A stretch of 6,671 nt of DNA from JBBDWJ01 sp040902925 (lineage in GTDB: Bacteria; Acidobacteriota; Terriglobia; Bryobacterales; UBA6623), in the NCBI GenBank assembly GCA_040902925.1, contig JBBDWJ010000094.1, forward strand, positions 1-6,671. Direction: 5' to 3'. This document shows, in pieces, positions 1-6,186 of this stretch. The notes below the pieces were generated by a model, which was not told the DNA's origin, did not search any database, and saw only the letters and a program-made list of their open reading frames with translations. Positions within the stretch are counted from its first letter, which is position 1. Each line of letters begins with the position of its first letter. The position numbers and the translations under genes are program-made.

Positions 1-135
1 TCGCCTGCCCGCGCAATATCCCGGCACCCATCAGTTCGCCCTGCGGCACCTTTCAGAATTTTAAGTGGGAAAGTAACTAGCGGACTCGCTGCAGCGAAAT
101 TTCCCCCAGTCTGCTAGCCCACCGCAAGCCGTTGG
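1..135. other. Left-edge region with no supportable gene
   Basis: No complete gene is visible here. On the plus strand the frame starting at base 2 stays open until a TAA at 62-64, so the last 20 codons of an upstream gene could end here, but a second frame is open as far as a TAG at 78-80 and nothing in either short peptide is recognisable. On the minus strand an ATG at 29-31 has an AGGG about 8 nt upstream and could start a gene running off the left edge; only ten codons are visible. A weak pairing of GGGAAA (67-72) with TTTCCC (100-105) surrounds a small AGCG/CGCT stem. The flanking sequence to the left is needed to decide between these readings. Confidence 0.4.
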
Positions 136-141
136 GCTAGC
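113..141. repeat. Perfect 9-bp inverted repeat (hairpin) abutting the long repeat element
   Basis: GCTAGCCCA at 113-121 is exactly complementary to TGGGCTAGC at 133-141, with an 11-nt loop between. The right arm overlaps the first bases of the long inverted repeat that starts at 136, and GCTAGCCC occurs in both, so the two are probably related parts of one repetitive region. No T-run follows, so this is not a textbook intrinsic terminator. Its role is unknown. Confidence 0.6.
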
Positions 142-322
142 CCGCATGTTTCACAAGGAGTCGGCTGCGAGGCGTGATAAGCCCGTGTCTACTGCGTTGC
201 GCTCGCTTGCCGTGCTCACCGTACTGTTTAAGTACGCCTCCGCGCGCCAAGCTTCGCGCGCCTTGCACCCACGGGCTTCTGACGCCTCTCGCTGCGGCCC
301 CTTGCGAAACATGCGGGCTAGC
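136..322. repeat. Long imperfect inverted-repeat element, REP- or MITE-like
   Basis: The outer 23 bases of the left arm (136-158) match the reverse complement of the right arm (300-322) at 22 of 23 positions. Each end finishes in GCTAGC, followed inwards by CCGCATGTTTC. Pairing resumes further in with AGGCGT/ACGCCT and a perfect 9-bp AAGCCCGTG (179-187)/CACGGGCTT (270-278). The centre carries two more hairpins: CGTACT/AGTACG around a 5-nt loop (220-236) and CGCGCG/CGCGCG around an 8-nt loop (241-260). No transposase or coding frame is inside, and I see no clear target-site duplication. The right end overlaps the stop codon of the beta-propeller gene at 318-320. The size and architecture fit a non-autonomous palindromic element, and it could also end or stabilise the leftward transcript. 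Copy number elsewhere in the genome is unknown, so the mobile-element reading is an inference. Confidence 0.65.
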
Positions 323-1586
323 TTCCCGAATCACTGACGTCGTAGCACCACAGCGTGCCGAGGTCGCGGAGATAAAGCCGTCCGTTGGCCACCACGGGAT
401 GGGCCCACGCGGCTTCGCGCGGTCCGCGCGGGTGTTCGGGCTGATTCGGAGGTGTAAAGCGGCCTTTCTCGCGGTAGGCTTCGGGAGTGGCCTCCACCAG
501 CGCCACATCCCCATTTTCGCCGTGCACGTAGAAGCGCCCGTCGGCGTAGAGCACCGCGCCGGCCCCCACGCTCTCCGCCTGCCATGCCACTTCGCCGGTC
601 AGGAACTTGGCGGCCACCATGCCCTCCGACGTCGTGCCGTAGAGATACGTATCGAGCAGCACCTGCCCGCCGAGGGTGTGCGGAACGCCGCGGGCAAAGT
701 AGACTTCCTCGGCTGTAACGCCATCTGCCGTGGCGTGCAACTGCACGAGCCCGCCGCCGAACCTCCGCGCATTGGCGCTATAGATATAACCGCCGTGAGC
801 GATGGGATCGGGAATGTTGGCCGGGCCGGTACTCGTTTTTTCATAGCGCCAGAGGAATTCGCCGGTTTTGGCGTCCACGCCGACGACGCCTTTGTCGAGG
901 AACTGCACATATTGCTTGCGGCCGCCGGCGTCGGTGACGATGGCTGACGCATAGGCCGCCGCATCGCCGCCCGGCACCGCGGATTTCCAGATCACGGCCG
1001 CGGTTTTCTTGTTCAGCGCCACGAGGGTCGCCTCACTGCCGCCGGGCGTCGCCACCAGGACATCGCCGTCGACCAGCGGCGACTCGGCATAGGCCCACTT
1101 GCCGGGCACGCCGCCGAAATCCGCGCGTAGACTTTTTTGCCACACGACTTTGCCGCTCGCCAGCTCGACACAGAGCAGGGCGCCGTCGGAGCTAAGGGCG
1201 TACAGAACGCCGCCATCGACCGTCGGCGTCGACCGCGCCGCGGGGTAGGGCGGCTGCTGGTCGGGATTGCCGACCTTGCCGAGCCGTGTTGACCACACGG
1301 TCTTGCCGTCCGCAACGGATAGCGCGTGTACGGATTCGTCCTCCATGCCGCGGTTGCCGATCACGTAGAGACGCTCGCCCGCCACCGCCATCGTTCCATA
1401 GCCGTCGCCGATTCCGTTCACCTGCCAAAGCAGCTTCGGCCCTTCCGCCGGCCACGCGGCGAGCAGGCCGCTCTCGCCCGAGATGCCGGTGCGCTGCGGC
1501 CCGCGCCATTGCGGCCAATCCGCCGCGACAGCCGCCGCGGAAACCATCAACAGTCCGGTCAGAGCGTGAAACCAGCGGGTATTCAT
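318..1586 (-). CDS. Secreted PQQ-like (BamB-like) beta-propeller repeat protein
   Basis: This 422-residue protein begins with a signal peptide: Arg4, a hydrophobic core and a V-A-A/D cleavage site after Ala22. The mature start, DWPQWRGP (23-30), is typical of a family of exported PQQ-like beta-propeller proteins common in Acidobacteriota and Planctomycetota. Propeller blades are marked by recurring 'G-K/E-x-x-W' strands with Trp98, Trp149, Trp200, Trp246 and Trp335; the first four are about 50 residues apart. The protein ends with YLRDLGTLWCYDV, the usual last blade. No dehydrogenase region or heme motif is present, so it is unlikely to be a true quinoprotein dehydrogenase. It probably acts in the periplasm or at the outer membrane as a binding or scaffold domain, but its partner is unknown. 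An in-frame TTG at 1602-1604 is possible, but the ATG at 1584-1586 has an ideal AAGGAG 7 nt upstream and gives a clean signal peptide. The stop codon lies inside the end of the inverted-repeat element. Confidence 0.9.
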   Translation of the reverse strand: MNTRWFHALTGLLMVSAAAVAADWPQWRGPQRTGISGESGLLAAWPAEGPKLLWQVNGIGDGYGTMAVAGERLYVIGNRGMEDESVHALSVADGKTVWSTRLGKVGNPDQQPPYPAARSTPTVDGGVLYALSSDGALLCVELASGKVVWQKSLRADFGGVPGKWAYAESPLVDGDVLVATPGGSEATLVALNKKTAAVIWKSAVPGGDAAAYASAIVTDAGGRKQYVQFLDKGVVGVDAKTGEFLWRYEKTSTGPANIPDPIAHGGYIYSANARRFGGGLVQLHATADGVTAEEVYFARGVPHTLGGQVLLDTYLYGTTSEGMVAAKFLTGEVAWQAESVGAGAVLYADGRFYVHGENGDVALVEATPEAYREKGRFTPPNQPEHPRGPREAAWAHPVVANGRLYLRDLGTLWCYDVSDSGS

Positions 1587-1593
1587 GTCGAAT

Positions 1594-1599
1594 CTCCTT
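1594..1599 (-). promoter_or_regulatory. Ribosome binding site AAGGAG for the beta-propeller gene
   Basis: On the minus strand AAGGAG lies 7 nt before the ATG at 1584-1586. It would lie within the coding sequence if translation began at the upstream in-frame TTG (1602-1604), so it decides the start in favour of the ATG. Confidence 0.85.
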
Positions 1600-1755
1600 C
1601 GCAAACCTTACCAAATTCAGCGCGAAACCACTTAACGGATACAGGCGGCGTGCTGGCACCGCGAGGTTACCGGCGAGACGCGCGCGGCCCGTTTGCTACT
1701 GGCCTGGAAGACCGCAACGGGCGCGAGCGTCGGCAATGCGACCGCAACCCGCCGC

Positions 1756-1761
1756 TAAGAT
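1756..1761 (+). promoter_or_regulatory. Possible -10 box (TAAGAT) for a leaderless heparinase-like transcript
   Basis: TAAGAT matches the TANNNT form of a -10 element and ends 8 nt before the ATG at 1770, which would put the transcription start within a base or two of the start codon. That is the usual layout of leaderless genes. The only purine-rich stretch (GAGGGG, 1763-1768) ends one base before the ATG, too close for a normal Shine-Dalgarno. No good -35 box is evident, so this is tentative. Confidence 0.3.
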
Positions 1762-1769
1762 AGAGGGGA

Positions 1770-4220
1770 ATGCCTCACCGGCGGACATGGGGCCAAACGC
1801 TGCGCCGCGCGATGGCCATGAGCCCCGCCGAGGCCGGCACGAGGCTCACCCAGTTTCTGCGCCAGCGCCGCGACAGCCTGCGCATTGCCCTTGGTAGGGC
1901 GCCATCCGCCGAGCCTGTGTTGGCCGAGGCGCAGCCCGCCGGCTGCTTTTTCTTTGACGCCGACGCCATCCCGGAGATCATCGCTGAACTCCAGCGGCGG
2001 CTGCCCGGCCAAGCCGCGCGCATCATCGAGCAAGCAGAAAAAATCCGCCGCCAGCGCTTTGACCTTTTGGGCTACGAAGATTTGGATTTCGGTGACCCGA
2101 TCGACTGGCATCTCGATCCGGTGAGCGGCCGGCGAGGGCCGCAACTTCCGTGGCATCGCGTTCCTTATCTTGACTACGCGGCCGTTGGGGATCACAAAGT
2201 CGTTTGGGAGTTGAACCGCCATCAGCACCTGGTGACGCTGGCGAAGGCCTGGCGGCTGCGCGGCGACGACGGCTATCTCACGACGTTGTGCGGTCAGTGG
2301 CGGGATTGGGCCGTAGCCAACCCTTATGGCGTGGGAATCAATTGGGCAAGCAGCCTGGAGGTCGCGTTTCGCTCCCTGTCGTGGTTGTGGGTTTTGCACC
2401 TGCTGCCTCCTTCGGGCCCTGTTCCGCCGGAGTTCCGCCGCTCCCTGATCGCCGAGTTGGGCCGCTCGGCGCGCCATATCGAGAGCTACCTTTCGACGTA
2501 CTTCGCTCCCAACACGCATCTGCTCGGCGAGGCGGTGGCGCTGTTTTTCGTGGGCACGTTGTGCCCGCAATTCCGGTCCGCGCGGCGCTGGCGCGAGCTC
2601 GGATGGAGGATTCTGCTCGAGCAGACCCAGGAGCAGGTGTATCCCGACGGGCTGCACTTCGAGCAGTCGACCTACTATCACGTCTACGCGTTGGATTTTC
2701 TGCTGCACGCGCGCCTGCTGGCGCTGCGAAACACAGCGCCGGGCGGGCCTGAGAATGCGACGCTTGACGCCACCATCGAGCGAATGGCGGAAGCGCTCCA
2801 AACTCTTGCGCAAGCGGGAGCGGCGCCGCGTTTTGGCGATGACGACGGCGGCAGGCTGTTCGACGGCTCGCGCAATCGCACCGCGCATCTGACTGATCCG
2901 CTGGGCGCATGCGCCGCGCTGTTCGGCCGCCCGGATTTTCAAGCCGCCTGCCCGCAACTGCCTGAGGAAGCTCTGTGGCTGCTAGGCGCGGCAGGCGCGC
3001 GCAAGTATGACTCGCTGCCGGCGGCCCCCCCGCGGGCAAGCACCCGGCGATTCGAAGCGAGCGGCCTTTTTTGCATCGCCTCGCTCGAGCCCTTTCCGCA
3101 CACACTCGTCGTTGACGCCGGCCCGCAAGGCTTTGGCAACGCCGGCCACGGCCATGCCGACGCGCTGAGCGTTCAGCTCGTTGCGCAGGGGCATGCCGCG
3201 CTCATCGATCCTGGGACCTGCTGCTATCCGGTCGAAATTGCCGAACGCAATGCTTTCCGCGGCACCGCCGCGCACAATACGCTGGAAGTCGACGGCCTCG
3301 ATCAGAGCGAGCCGGGTGGTTCGTTTGCCTGGCGGACTCAGCCGCAGGTACGCGCCGAGCGCTGGGCCGAGGGCCGCGGCGGCGCCTTGCTCGTTGCGAG
3401 CCATGATGGCTACGCGAGACTCGCCGACCCTGTAACGCACCGGCGTTGGGTTGTCTCGCTGGGAAACGGGCTGTACCTGATCCGCGACGTTGCAACCGGC
3501 GAAGGCGCGCACGCTCTGCGCCTGCACTGGCATCTGGGGCCGGACTTCCGCGCCCTTGACGCAACGGGCATCTCCGCAGGAGAAGGTACAGGCTCACGAC
3601 TCGAGGGCTGCCGCTTGCGCTGCGAAGGTCCCGATGGAATCGCTATGGACTTGATCACCGCGCAACGCGATGCGAAGAACGCCCTTCACCGCGGCGTCGC
3701 GTGCAACGTTGGCGAAGGCGTTTGGTCGGCGGCCTATGGCCACAAAGCCGCGGCCGCGGTCGTGCGCTGCGAAAAGAAAACGCCGCTGCCGGCTGAGTTT
3801 GCCACAGCTATCGCCGTAACCAGCGCCGGCGTGGCCGATACTAGCTCTCTCGAAGCCCTCGAGGAAGCGCCCGGCGAGTTATCCGTTTACCGGTATCGCG
3901 GCGGCGAGCGCTCGGTGCTCGTGTTTTTTTGCGACAGCGAAAAGTCGTGGCGCTGGCGCGAGTGGTCAAGCGACGCCGCATTTCTGGCTGTCGAAACCGA
4001 TTCGAACGGCCGGGAATGCCGCCGCATCTTCTTTGCCGCAGGAAGTTTTCTCGAAACCGCCCAAGGGCGAATCCTCGACTGCAATCGGCAGGTGGCGTTT
4101 TGGGAGTGGCTGCGATCGGAGGATGGCGGGCAGGCGATCTGCTCCGACCCCGAAGCGGTTGAGCGGGAAAGCACCCAAGAGTTGGAGTTCCCGCTGCTCA
4201 GCTCCGGCGAACTTTCCTGA
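1770..4220 (+). CDS. Heparinase II/III family protein (putative polysaccharide lyase)
   Basis: An 816-residue protein of the heparinase II/III fold: an N-terminal alpha/alpha toroid (roughly residues 60-400) followed by a beta-sandwich domain. The toroid carries NTHLLGE (Asn248, His250, Glu254) and EQSTYYHVYALDF (Glu298 to Tyr306, with Tyr302, Tyr303 and His304). The beta domain carries GHGHADALS (His460, His462, Asp464), then a DPGTCCY strand and FRGTAAHNTLEVDG with His502-Asn503. These are the Asn/Tyr/His positions expected of the catalytic groove, where family members cleave uronic-acid-containing glycans by beta-elimination. The substrate cannot be read from sequence. No signal peptide is visible; the N-terminus (TLRRAMAMSPAEAGTRLTQF) resembles the 'R-x-M-x-x-x-E-x-x-x-R' opening of homologues in exopolysaccharide clusters, which supports the ATG at 1770 over the internal ATGs at 1812 and 1818. 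The last 120 or so residues form a further beta-rich tail (W-S-S-D-A-A-F-L near 737, then an AAGSFLE strand). Confidence 0.87.
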   Translation: MPHRRTWGQTLRRAMAMSPAEAGTRLTQFLRQRRDSLRIALGRAPSAEPVLAEAQPAGCFFFDADAIPEIIAELQRRLPGQAARIIEQAEKIRRQRFDLLGYEDLDFGDPIDWHLDPVSGRRGPQLPWHRVPYLDYAAVGDHKVVWELNRHQHLVTLAKAWRLRGDDGYLTTLCGQWRDWAVANPYGVGINWASSLEVAFRSLSWLWVLHLLPPSGPVPPEFRRSLIAELGRSARHIESYLSTYFAPNTHLLGEAVALFFVGTLCPQFRSARRWRELGWRILLEQTQEQVYPDGLHFEQSTYYHVYALDFLLHARLLALRNTAPGGPENATLDATIERMAEALQTLAQAGAAPRFGDDDGGRLFDGSRNRTAHLTDPLGACAALFGRPDFQAACPQLPEEALWLLGAAGARKYDSLPAAPPRASTRRFEASGLFCIASLEPFPHTLVVDAGPQGFGNAGHGHADALSVQLVAQGHAALIDPGTCCYPVEIAERNAFRGTAAHNTLEVDGLDQSEPGGSFAWRTQPQVRAERWAEGRGGALLVASHDGYARLADPVTHRRWVVSLGNGLYLIRDVATGEGAHALRLHWHLGPDFRALDATGISAGEGTGSRLEGCRLRCEGPDGIAMDLITAQRDAKNALHRGVACNVGEGVWSAAYGHKAAAAVVRCEKKTPLPAEFATAIAVTSAGVADTSSLEALEEAPGELSVYRYRGGERSVLVFFCDSEKSWRWREWSSDAAFLAVETDSNGRECRRIFFAAGSFLETAQGRILDCNRQVAFWEWLRSEDGGQAICSDPEAVERESTQELEFPLLSSGELS

Positions 4221-4322
4221 TGACGCGTGGCAACGTTCTTGGCGACCGCGAAGCTCGATTGCCGGACTGACGGGCGACACCAAGCTGCGTGGCGGATGTT
4301 GGCGGCAGCTTAGGCCGGAGCT
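4200..4322. repeat. Convergent spacer with an 8-bp inverted repeat and a small hairpin
   Basis: The two genes converge here with 101 bp between their stop codons. AGCTCCGG (4200-4207) and CCGGAGCT (4315-4322) are perfect inverted copies placed at the two gene ends. Inside, AAGCTGC (4282-4288) pairs with GCAGCTT (4305-4311) around a 16-nt loop. Neither stem is followed by a T-run on either strand, so a bidirectional terminator is possible but not demonstrated. Nothing else is seen in the spacer. Confidence 0.3.
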
Positions 4323-5989
4323 CAGCGCTCCGAGTAGGGCTCGAGCCGGGGCGGTTGCTCATCGGCATACAGCTTCCAGACTTTGCGGCCGGAGTAATAG
4401 TCGAGCAGGCGGCGGTTTCGTTCGTCTCCCAGATCGCGAGCCCAGACGATCGGCGCGCCTTCGAGATCAGCGCCGTTGTAGACCCATTCATCGTGCGTGT
4501 TGTGATCGGGCGCGTAGTGAACCAGCACTAAATCCATTCCGCCGTCGGCCAACAGTTTCGCCGCCATCGCCGGCTTGTCGCGTAGAAGCGGCGAATCCTC
4601 ATACGGCGCCCCATACATAATGCGAAACGCCGAACCCAACGCGACGGAAAGCAACGAGATGACGACGATCGCCTCGGCAACGGGCCTGCCTAATCGCCGC
4701 CCGCGGAATCTCAGCGCCCGTAGCTGACGCAGTCCCGCCACGGCCAAAAACACAAACAACGGAGCGGCGGGAGCTATGTAATGCGGCCGCAGCTTGTCCG
4801 CATACGAGCTGGCCGCGCTCGCCAGCATCGAGAGAATCACCACCAGCGCGGCTAGAAAACTCCAACGCCGCAATGGGCCGCTAAAAGCAAACAGCACGGG
4901 CAGCCAGAGCGCGAATCCCCAGAAAAACTTCGGCGCGAGCTCGACATGCGCCCAGCTCAGGCCCGCGCCGCCGCGCTTCAGCCGGTAGCCATCGACGACA
5001 AAGCCCGCGTGGTAGGCGCGCATCGACTCGTGGTGGAACGTCTTGCCTGTCCGGAGCTCGCCGAAGACCAAAACCGGCGCTACGTCATAGCGCTCGGTGT
5101 AGAGCACATAGGGCATCTTGAGCGGATCGCCCGTCCCGCGATAGTTGTAATAGCCCATCGCAGCGAACCCGGCGGCAACAACCGCAACAACCGCTGCCGC
5201 CGCCCGCGCCGCCGCGCGCCATCGCCGGCTCGCCCACACGCACAACACGATTGCGGCCGGAATCGCGGCCGCCAGCCCCTCGAAAGGCCGGCTGTTGGCC
5301 AGCACGATCAATCCAAGCCCCAGCAACGCGGCGTCGCGGGGACGCGCGCGGCCGAGCAGCCTTGGCAGCGCGCCAAACACCAAAGCGCCGCCCAACAAGC
5401 CAACGGCGCCGCCCCAATACGTCGTCGCCCAATAGGCGAACCAGTTTTCGTCCCACAACGCCAACGAGCCAAACCGGAACGCCGGCAGCAGAGCGCCGAG
5501 CAACGCCCAGCGCGGCGGCATCCAGGCCAGAAGCATCCAGCAAAGGGCGGCCGCGCCCGCAGCCATGCTCAACCACACACCGACGATCGGGCGGCCCGTC
5601 AGCGCTTGTCCCGCGGCCAGGAACAGACCCTGCCCAGGTGGATATTTCGATTGATAGGTCGGCGCCGGAAGCACATGGAGCGCCTCGAAGTGCTCCCCAA
5701 GCGGGTGCGGCGGGTTGGTCAGCCGTCCGTGAGCAAACGTGTCGGAGGCCAGCAAATAACTGAACTCATCCACGACGCGCGGCACGGGCGGGTTCAGCCA
5801 GCTCAACAGCGCGCACGCCACATAGGTCAGCAGCGCCGACCACAATACCGCGCGCGCCCGGGTGCGCGTGAATCGCCGCAGCAAGCGCGAAGGGAGGGCC
5901 CACACAGAGGCGGGAATCGAGGGCAGCAACCAGCCCAGCAGCGCCACGGCGGCGAGCGGCGCGAGTTCCGCAAGCGTACGGAAGGACAT
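4322..5989 (-). CDS. Multi-pass membrane protein, GT-C-like glycosyltransferase (GT39/ArnT-like) candidate
   Basis: A 555-residue integral membrane protein with about ten hydrophobic segments, including residues 9-32, 47-65, 137-157 and 159-178, and others to about 455, followed by a soluble tail of about 95 residues. The loop after the second segment has Asp74-Glu75 in VVDEFSYLLASDTF. In GT-C enzymes an acidic residue in the first large external loop is catalytic. The same loop contains YQSKYPPGQG (112-121), similar to the K/YPPG motifs of ArnT/PMT-type lipid-linked sugar transferases. The tail (EWVYNGADLEGAPIVWARDLG) looks conserved, but I cannot give it a function. The expected role is sugar transfer from a polyprenyl-phosphate donor on the periplasmic face; donor and acceptor are unknown. 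An in-frame TAG at 6014-6016, with no ATG, GTG or TTG in between, fixes the ATG at 5987-5989 as the start, yet no Shine-Dalgarno is visible before it. The gene is downstream of, and co-oriented with, the inositol oxygenase gene. Confidence 0.7.
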   Translation of the reverse strand: MSFRTLAELAPLAAVALLGWLLPSIPASVWALPSRLLRRFTRTRARAVLWSALLTYVACALLSWLNPPVPRVVDEFSYLLASDTFAHGRLTNPPHPLGEHFEALHVLPAPTYQSKYPPGQGLFLAAGQALTGRPIVGVWLSMAAGAAALCWMLLAWMPPRWALLGALLPAFRFGSLALWDENWFAYWATTYWGGAVGLLGGALVFGALPRLLGRARPRDAALLGLGLIVLANSRPFEGLAAAIPAAIVLCVWASRRWRAAARAAAAVVAVVAAGFAAMGYYNYRGTGDPLKMPYVLYTERYDVAPVLVFGELRTGKTFHHESMRAYHAGFVVDGYRLKRGGAGLSWAHVELAPKFFWGFALWLPVLFAFSGPLRRWSFLAALVVILSMLASAASSYADKLRPHYIAPAAPLFVFLAVAGLRQLRALRFRGRRLGRPVAEAIVVISLLSVALGSAFRIMYGAPYEDSPLLRDKPAMAAKLLADGGMDLVLVHYAPDHNTHDEWVYNGADLEGAPIVWARDLGDERNRRLLDYYSGRKVWKLYADEQPPRLEPYSER

Positions 5990-6186
5990 GGAGACGAGGT
6001 TGCCAGGGCGTTGCTATCGGTCAACGGCGCGATGCGACGCCGCAAGCGCAGCCAACGCCGTTTTCTCACGAATTGAAGTCCAGCGGAAGAGTCCTCAGCC
6101 ATTGTATCGCGTGCGGCTCGGCAACCCGAGTGGTCACGCAATAGACGGTGCGAGGGCGACGAACCTAGCCCGTGGTCAGCGCTCTC
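5990..6186. other. Intergenic region between the inositol oxygenase and the membrane protein
   Basis: These 197 bp separate two leftward genes, enough room for the membrane-protein gene to have its own promoter. On the minus strand a TACAAT (6101-6106) resembles a -10 box, but no reasonable -35 box lies 16-18 bp upstream of it. A short CTCGG/CCGAG hairpin (6117-6130) and a CTAGCCCG (6165-6172), similar to the repeat ends at the left of the window, are also present. No coding frame here looks real and no clear terminator follows the upstream gene. Confidence 0.35.

Larger units (their letters stand above)
1587..1769. promoter_or_regulatory. Divergent intergenic region with promoters for both flanking genes
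   Basis: This 183-bp spacer separates the leftward beta-propeller gene from the rightward heparinase-like gene, so promoters for both must lie here or inside the opposite gene. For the leftward gene I find the ribosome binding site but no convincing -35/-10 pair. For the rightward gene the best candidate is the TAAGAT near the start codon. No clear operator palindrome is visible. Open frames that cross this region are shadows of the neighbouring genes. Confidence 0.5.

Noticed and set aside
1..31. Possible minus-strand gene start (ATG at 29-31) running off the left edge
   Set aside because: Only ten codons are visible, one of them the rare ATA, and the ribosome binding site is weak. No family can be recognised.
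2..64. Possible 20-codon tail of an upstream gene ending in TAA
   Set aside because: It is too short to recognise, and another frame on the same strand is open for longer, so chance cannot be excluded.
220..260. The two central hairpins of the repeat region read as an intrinsic terminator or a CRISPR unit
   Set aside because: No T-run follows either stem, and there is no array of regularly spaced direct repeats. They are better described as internal parts of the inverted-repeat element.
174..947. A 257-codon plus-strand frame crossing the inverted repeat and the 3' part of the beta-propeller gene
   Set aside because: It lies antisense to a well-supported protein and its first part is repeat sequence. 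No domain is visible.
318..1586. Annotation as a PQQ-dependent alcohol dehydrogenase
   Set aside because: The protein is only 422 residues, with beta-propeller strands but no visible dehydrogenase catalytic segment or CxxCH heme motif. A non-enzymatic PQQ-like repeat protein fits better.
1755..2957. A 400-codon open frame on the minus strand opposite the heparinase-like gene
   Set aside because: Its translation is rich in Arg, Ala and Gln with no recognisable domain, as expected for the antisense of GC-rich coding DNA. The plus-strand protein has clear family motifs over the same bases.
4946..6076. A 376-codon open frame on the plus strand opposite the membrane-protein gene
   Set aside because: The product is low-complexity Arg/Gln/Pro-rich sequence without domains. 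The minus-strand frame encodes ordered transmembrane segments and conserved motifs.
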